Positions 58,477 through 64,000 of a DNA stretch of 64,000 bases are shown here, in pieces. The number at the start of each line of letters is the position of its first letter. Position 1 is the first letter of the stretch. The position numbers were made by a program, and so were the translations under genes. Under the pieces are notes generated by a model. The model was not told the DNA's origin and made no database searches. It saw only the letters and a list, made by a program, of their open reading frames with translations. Origin of the DNA: Myrica gale (Eukaryota > Streptophyta > Magnoliopsida > Fagales > Myricaceae); NCBI GenBank assembly GCA_963930655.1, contig OZ005612.1, positions 2,051,001 through 2,115,000 on the forward strand. The letters are read 5' to 3'.

Positions 58477-60044
58477 ATTTGTTAACTTTGCATTACAAAC
58501 TGACAAACTGTAAATATGGCATAAGTTTAGGTTTTCTTTTAACTTATTCAAGGTCTTTCAATTGCAAAATTTAAGTATGCAAAATCAAGGGATCAAAAAA
58601 GTGCGGGTCCACAACCGGCGATTGATGTAGGGTGCCTCAAAAATCAAAATACTATAGAAGAACCATACATTTGTTGGGGTTCACACTCATATGAAATAGA
58701 CTTGGAATAAAAGATGACTTATAGTGAAAGTCTACTTCCTCCCTATTCAAAGTTTATAGTTTTCTCTTAGGTTTCTCTCTGTATTTTTCCCTATAAATAG
58801 AGACTTTCACTTCTTGGTCTTCGACCCTCTCAGTCACTACGAACGCCCCCGATCAGTGCAATGGGATGTGTTTATTTATCTATCTCTTGACTCGAAATGG
58901 GAGCAGGTTTGATTTGAAAAAGGATCTTATAGTGTCTAGGGTTGGGCCAGGAGGGTCCTCTTAACGCCTTCTTTTTTCTTCTCATCGGAGTTATTTCACA
59001 AAGACTTGCCATGGTAAGGAAGAAGGAGGGGAACAAGCACACTTGGAGAGCGCAGTACACCGGATTATGTTATAGGAGAAAAGTGGGACGTGAGACGTGT
59101 GTCTTAGGCAGAGAGAGAAAGAGAAGGGATGTGGTGTGAGTTATATTGTATTGAGCGGGTAGAGTGATTTTTTTAAGCGTTCTTAATAAAATTGTTCTGG
59201 GGTGGACGTAAGCCGAATTGGAACTGAACCACGTAAATTCTTGTTTTTTCTTTTCTTTTTAATTTTCGTCCCGCTTTTTCAAACAAAATTTATATGCCAA
59301 CATTAGAAATAGCACTTGTTACACTCATCTACTTTTGTTTTTATCTAGAAAAATCTTTGGATTGGATGTTGAGGAAATGTTTGGAGAAGAAAAAAAAACA
59401 AATCAGAATTTTCTGAAAGTCGAAAAAACAATGTCAGAATTCTATGACCGACTTATTTGCTTATAAAAAAAAGGAAGAGGTGTCTCTGGTGGAGGTGTTG
59501 AAAAATTAAAATTAAAATAAATATTATAATAAAAAATAATTTAAATCATGCTCAAAATTTTGAGTGCGGACAGCACCTTGTGTTAAGAATGACGTGCGAA
59601 GAAATGTGGTGTGCGTAAGTGGTGGTCCCTTTGTCTCAGTCCAGTTTATTCGACAGCCTGAAGGAACCAACGTGTAATCGAACTCTGTTTTCCATTAGCA
59701 TGAACAAGAAACTATGTGCGCAGTATATGGGGAATAACAAACAAACACCCAATCTCTTTCAACCTCGACTCCTATCACCCTTCATAACTTGGTTACAGTT
59801 AAGCTTAAGCCAAAGACAATTATCTTCTTTGGAAAGCTCTAATTCTTCCTTCCCTATATGGTCAACAGCTATTTTCTTTTCAACTCTCAATCCTCCACTT
59901 CTGCTCCTACTCCAAATCCCGCCTTTCCTGTTTGGTTTCAGCGAAGACAAAATGATCCTAAGTGCACAATTCTTTGGCTGTTATAAAATGCGATTCTAAG
60001 TGGGATATCTGACATGGGTATCGAGCGTGGACATGGTTAGTAGT

Positions 60045-60240
60045 GAAAATGAGGAGGAGAAAACAGGGTAGGCTTGGTTTTTACAAACACGACACACTAA
60101 AGGGCTTTGTTCTGCAGTGAACACGTACGAAGTGGAAGGAAGAGGGAGGCTTAAACGTGATACACGTACTGTCGGGGTGAGATTCTGGGATCCATTCGTT
60201 GAGTCACGCCCCAATTGTCGCTAACTGAATCTCACGGCTC
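60045..60240 (-). repeat. Diverged second copy of the DUF599 promoter block
   Basis: It aligns by eye with 56617-56820 in the same orientation: AGGAGAAAACAGGGTAG, TTTTTACAAACACGACACA, GGAAGAGGGAGGCTTAAA, TACACGTA, GATTCTGGGATCCA and GTCACGCCC. The expected DUF599 start codon would fall about 150 bp to the left, but that sequence does not encode DUF599. So only the regulatory segment is preserved. Confidence 0.65.
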
Positions 60241-61498
60241 CATTGCTCTTTTTCTATTTGTTCATTACTAGGGGCGCACGGGAGCAAATATTTCCAGCAG
60301 CCAAAACAATGGATCCAGTAGGCAGTAGAGGAGTAATAGCAAATTAGTTCTGTAATGCCACGATGGTTAGCATTTGGGATCCTTCAATTTAATTTCTTGC
60401 TGCTAATAATTTTAGTGTCATCTTTTCACAAAGAAAGTCGACAAATTAATTACGCTTGGCTTGCCTAAATGACAACAGCTTGTTCATCACCCATTATGGC
60501 CTTGCTTGCCTGACTAAAAGTCCACGAGTCCCTATTAATTGATTATACTCACCGCAAACTCACAAAAAATAGTTCATATTACCTACTGATTGCAATCTGC
60601 AAGACTAGCAGCAAGCAACCCAGACTGTCCAGAAAGACGTTTGCTGGTCATACACAACTTTGTCTCTACCAGTCCGTATTGCCCATGTAATAGAGGCAGA
60701 AAGGACCGCGGCAAGAAGTTCTAAAACTTGACAGGCAGACATGGGGACGGGGGACCAAGCAGTATGTCAATGATCAATCACCCGTTGGGGCTGTTGTTGT
60801 TTGGTGAGAGGGTGTGCCACAATGAAATTGGGGTTGAAGCTCTTTTACATACTAATGTTACTTCTCAGAGCCTACAAAAATAAAATTCAGGAGAAACAGA
60901 AAGAAGTTCCTCCACTGGATAGAAGTACAAAAAGGGTGCCTCAGAAACTTCTAGCAATGACAGTATACATCAAAAGTGAATAAGATCAAGAGGGGCCAGA
61001 AAACCCCTAAAACAAGAACCGAATGGAAGCCTTTCGCAGCTGTGTGACAAAAGGTGCTTTGCATCTTCCTCCAACGGTTGCATATCTCCACATTTGAATG
61101 TAAGACTTACACCTAAGTTCTTCCAAGACAACTAGACCTAAAAAGCAAGCAAATAATGCTCAAAGAACTTCGAGCCTTGTCCGGTAGGCTCTCCGCCAGG
61201 AGGGGTTTTGCTATCCCAACTTTTTCTCCAAGTGTACGAAAAACAAGTGATGAAGCCACTCACTTCTGTTCAGTCAGGGGCTGGTCAAGAAAAAAGAAAG
61301 TCAGCTTCATTAAGTCCGTTGTTCTTAGGTAGATTATATACCGACTGGAAATCCCACCAAGCGTTGGCTGCTCCTGCTCCTGGCTATGTTTAACTTAAGA
61401 ATGTGCTCATCAGGAATGATCGCAACCAATGAGAGATCAGAAGGCAAATACTATCATACGGCAATGGCTGAGTAGTTGGTCACCACAGATGCATTACA

Positions 61499-62424
61499 TC
61501 AATGCTCCAGAACTTTGATTTTGTCAAGGCAGTTTTGCATCTGTTGAGTAGTATCAGCCGAGAGACGAGCCCCAACTACAAGCTTGTACTGCTCAAACTT
61601 TAGTTCATCACACTTCACGGCTGCATTTTTACAAGCCTTTATACTTCCTAGTAGGGACAAAATAAATTGGTATCAAAATTTCAGTTGTGACAGAACAGAA
61701 ACGTTAAGCAATTGCCCTAATCATCGAATACGGTTTGCATCTTCATGATTGTAATAGTGAAGTGACATAGTTTGTTGAAGTAAAACTATGATGTATTCAT
61801 CCAATATATCATAAAAAATGGTCTGACTAATATCAAGCAATGCATTGTGCTACTACTTATCGAAAACTATGAAGAAGTATACTGGAAGAAACTCACAAAG
61901 GGCAAACATAGTTGACAGCATCAAAACGGGCGACAATAGAGAGAGATAATTATATTAGCATAGTCAACAAGCCCGTTATAGTTTCCATCTGGGAATTGTT
62001 CGACGTACCACTCAGATCCAACAAGTTGAATATCACAGGGCAATTTCCAATACTCCGAACCATGGTAATCGCAGACCAAACCTTTTGGTACTCCTCCCTG
62101 GAGGCCCTAATGATGCAAAGCTTTGTGATTGGATTCACGTACTTCACTGCACAAAACCACCACAAGTTCAAATGTAAATTGAAAGAGACAGGAAACACGG
62201 TATTCAAAGTACCACAATAACTGGCAAAACATAGGCAGCCTACCTTGGAAGGATCTCAGTGATGAAGCAAGACCACACTCTCCAAAGTTCAAAAGAATGC
62301 TATCTTTGACTGCCTTCGACACATTGAATTGGGTTATGATAATGGGGTCATCCCCCTTAAGATCACCATTAGGGTCCAAGAAAACTTCCACAACCAGGTA
62401 CCTATTTTTGAATCCCACCACCAT
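61499..62424 (-). CDS. POP5: Ribonuclease P/MRP protein subunit POP5
   Basis: Three exons, 62244-62424, 62009-62146 and 61499-61647, join in phase to 155 residues. The product reads MVVGFKNRYLVVEVFLDPN, DDPIIITQFNVSKAVKDSILLNFGE, then VKYVNPITKLCIIRASREEY and VWSAITMVRSIGNCPVIFNLLDLSG, then SIKACKNAAVKCDELKFEQY and a C-terminal QMQNCLDKIKVLEH. This is the Rpp14/Pop5 fold over its full family length. POP5 is a core protein of RNase P (tRNA 5' maturation) and RNase MRP (pre-rRNA processing) in nucleus and nucleolus. Acceptor and donor sites are canonical GT-AG. No anomaly was seen. Confidence 0.95.
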
Positions 62425-64000
62425 GATGATCCTTCTTCACCGACCACACAACACACTCAAATAATCAGATCAAGCAATATTTGGGTTAAAGACGGGAAAT
62501 TTCGCTTCGATTGAAAAAAAACAAAATTTCCCAAAATTTCTCAGCAACCAAACGTAAGCATTTATAATATTTTTAAAACAATCACCCATTGTAACAGAAC
62601 TGAAGGCTCACCAAATTGATCGATAAAGCAGCTGACTTTTGGAAGCAAAGGGATCTTTTCGAAACTGGCGGAATAACGTCCCTCCGACAGCGTTTCGTGG
62701 AAAAAAAAACCTAAACCCTCAACTGGAGGAGGGAGCGGTTCACCTCCCGTTTCCCTTCTCTCTTGTTTACTCCGGTTTTAAAATAGGATGCTGACACATG
62801 TACAGACGACGATGGGAAGGCCAACAATGTCTGATTCTCTGAACCCCTCTTCCTCTCCATTTCTCTCTTTTTCCAGTAACTTCAATCGACACAACCCTTG
62901 TCCATCAAATAAAAGAAAATCGCTGAAAGCTGGAAACCAAGAAATTATCAATTATCAGTGTCACTCAGGTATTTTATCAAACAGACGCCATACAGAACTA
63001 ATCAGTGTTATTAAACAACACGAGAGGGAGATTTACAACTCTCTTAAAATTAATAAGAAATCATCTTAGACAGTTCAATAGAATATTGATAGGAGAACTT
63101 TATTTTTTTTTTACAGTCCAACACTCAAGGACTGAAATTTTAAGTTTTAAAACCTAAGCGCCTATTATGAAAAAAAGTGTAAAACTTAATAATTTAAACT
63201 TTTTATTTTTAAAATACAAAGATCTATAATGAAAAGGATGTAAAATTCAAAGACTAAAAATAATTTTTTGCCTTCAGATTTTATCAAAGCCAGCGTTTTA
63301 AAACGGCAGCCAACACAGGAGGGCAGCGCATGGGAGGTGAGCCGCCGCTCCCGAGACCTCCCAAATATGGAGAATAATATCAAATCTAATCTCCCAGGAG
63401 ATGGGTATGCTAGACTTTTTTGAATCATCCGTTGGATGTTGAAATAATAGAGGGAATGGATCAGACTGTCCACAATGCTGATTAAATTGCCTGATGACTG
63501 AATTTCACATCCACAAAAACAGAAGCAGCTGCAAGGCAGAGAACAGATAACAATGCCGACCAATAATCTATTCCCTCAATCAATAATAACACACTAATGC
63601 CAATAGAACTGTCAAAACACAATTTAAGGCCAATCATGACCAATAATTTACATCATTTTGACCCCTCCACTAGCATCATATAGACCAGTAGATGTAAGAA
63701 CCATGCTGGATAGCCTGCTTAGAATTAACAATTGATAGCTCTTCAATACATCAGCTACATGGATGACCTCCTTCGTTAGCTTAAGGAAAATCAGCTTTAG
63801 ATTATTTTGGTTAAAACAGCAAATCTATCAATAAATATATCTTCTGTGCAGCTGACTTCCCACCAAAAAAGAACCTGAGTTGCCATACTATTAAACAGAT
63901 GAGGTAGCCAATAAACAGGTGGACAAAGGTTGGGACAGGATGGACTCAAAACTAATAAAAAAACGCATGACCTCGTTCAGACCCATTCCCTGTAGCCAAA
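62425..64000. other. POP5 upstream region and gene-free right edge
   Basis: The promoter and 5' UTR of POP5 should occupy the first few hundred bases. The ORFs at 62788-63069 and 63186-63563 match no family I recognise. The last kilobase shows no exon I can support; a gene entering from beyond the right edge cannot be excluded. Confidence 0.4.

Larger units (their letters stand above)
57311..61498. other. Gene-poor spacer
   Basis: It holds the unassigned ORF at 58192, the duplicated promoter block at 60045, and otherwise unremarkable DNA. A stretch at 58620-58860 with TTGTTGGGGTTCACACTC and CCCTATAAATAGAGACTTTC could be an old LTR, but no partner was found. The 126-residue ORF at 59619-59999 has no recognised domain. 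Confidence 0.4.

Noticed and set aside
1-64000. CRISPR arrays, rRNA genes, tRNA genes, bacterial-type operons
   Set aside because: None were seen; the tRNA-like phrases TGGTATCAGAGC/GG are retroelement primer-binding sites, not tRNA genes.

Overview
This is nuclear DNA from a flowering plant, most likely a eudicot and probably a woody one (the species is inferred, not shown). Genes are split by GT-AG introns, spacers are AT-rich, and the encoded proteins match plant families: a WAT1/nodulin-MtN21 transporter, an OVATE protein, an L-type lectin receptor kinase, cytosolic RPL9, a plant UNC93-like protein and a DUF599 protein. Most spacers are filled with plant transposons. No bacterial-style operons, CRISPR arrays, rRNA genes or clear tRNA genes were seen.

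Layout. 1-1.76 kb: 5' part of a CCR4-like endonuclease/exonuclease/phosphatase gene (minus, runs off the left edge). 2.1-4.5 kb: a small MITE and a copia-type LTR retrotransposon fossil. 5.1-7.1 kb: short tandem repeats and a 418-bp TRIM. 10.1-10.6 kb: an OVATE-domain ORF. 11.1-16.2 kb: a seven-exon WAT1-type transporter gene (minus) whose 3-kb second intron holds a young 1.05-kb TRIM with a perfect 5-bp target duplication and a MITE. 16.2-22.7 kb: repeat-rich spacer. 22.7-25.2 kb: RPL9 with site II and telo-box promoter motifs and an intron stretch that reads like mitochondrial DNA. 26.7-28.7 kb: intronless lectin receptor kinase with a degenerate kinase domain. 30.2-31.8 kb: hAT-like element with 8-bp target duplication. 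32.0-36.8 kb: nine-exon stomatin-like protein gene. 39.1-41.4 kb: 5'-truncated L1-type LINE with an internal tandem duplication. 42.2-42.6 kb: Kazal-type inhibitor (minus). 43.3-44.4 kb: a Pack-MULE carrying pieces of an AP-3 delta-adaptin gene. 45.4-46.0 kb: a second long-TIR MITE. 48.0-48.6 kb: small acidic, probably acylated protein. 50.6-52.2 kb: UNC93-like protein (minus). 52.5-53.2 kb: hAT-type MITE. 55.5-56.5 kb: DUF599 membrane protein (minus), with a diverged copy of its promoter about 3.4 kb further right. 61.5-62.4 kb: POP5, an RNase P/MRP subunit (minus).

The genes are unrelated in function (RNA processing, translation, mitochondrial membrane organisation, transport, receptor signalling, protease inhibition), as expected in a plant chromosome arm; there is no gene cluster. 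The most unusual content is mobile: gene-fragment capture by a Mutator-like element, two TRIM families primed by initiator methionine tRNA, and three hAT/MULE elements whose ends and target duplications can be set to the base. Exon borders were worked out by hand from splice-site consensus, reading phase and recalled family sequences, not from alignments.
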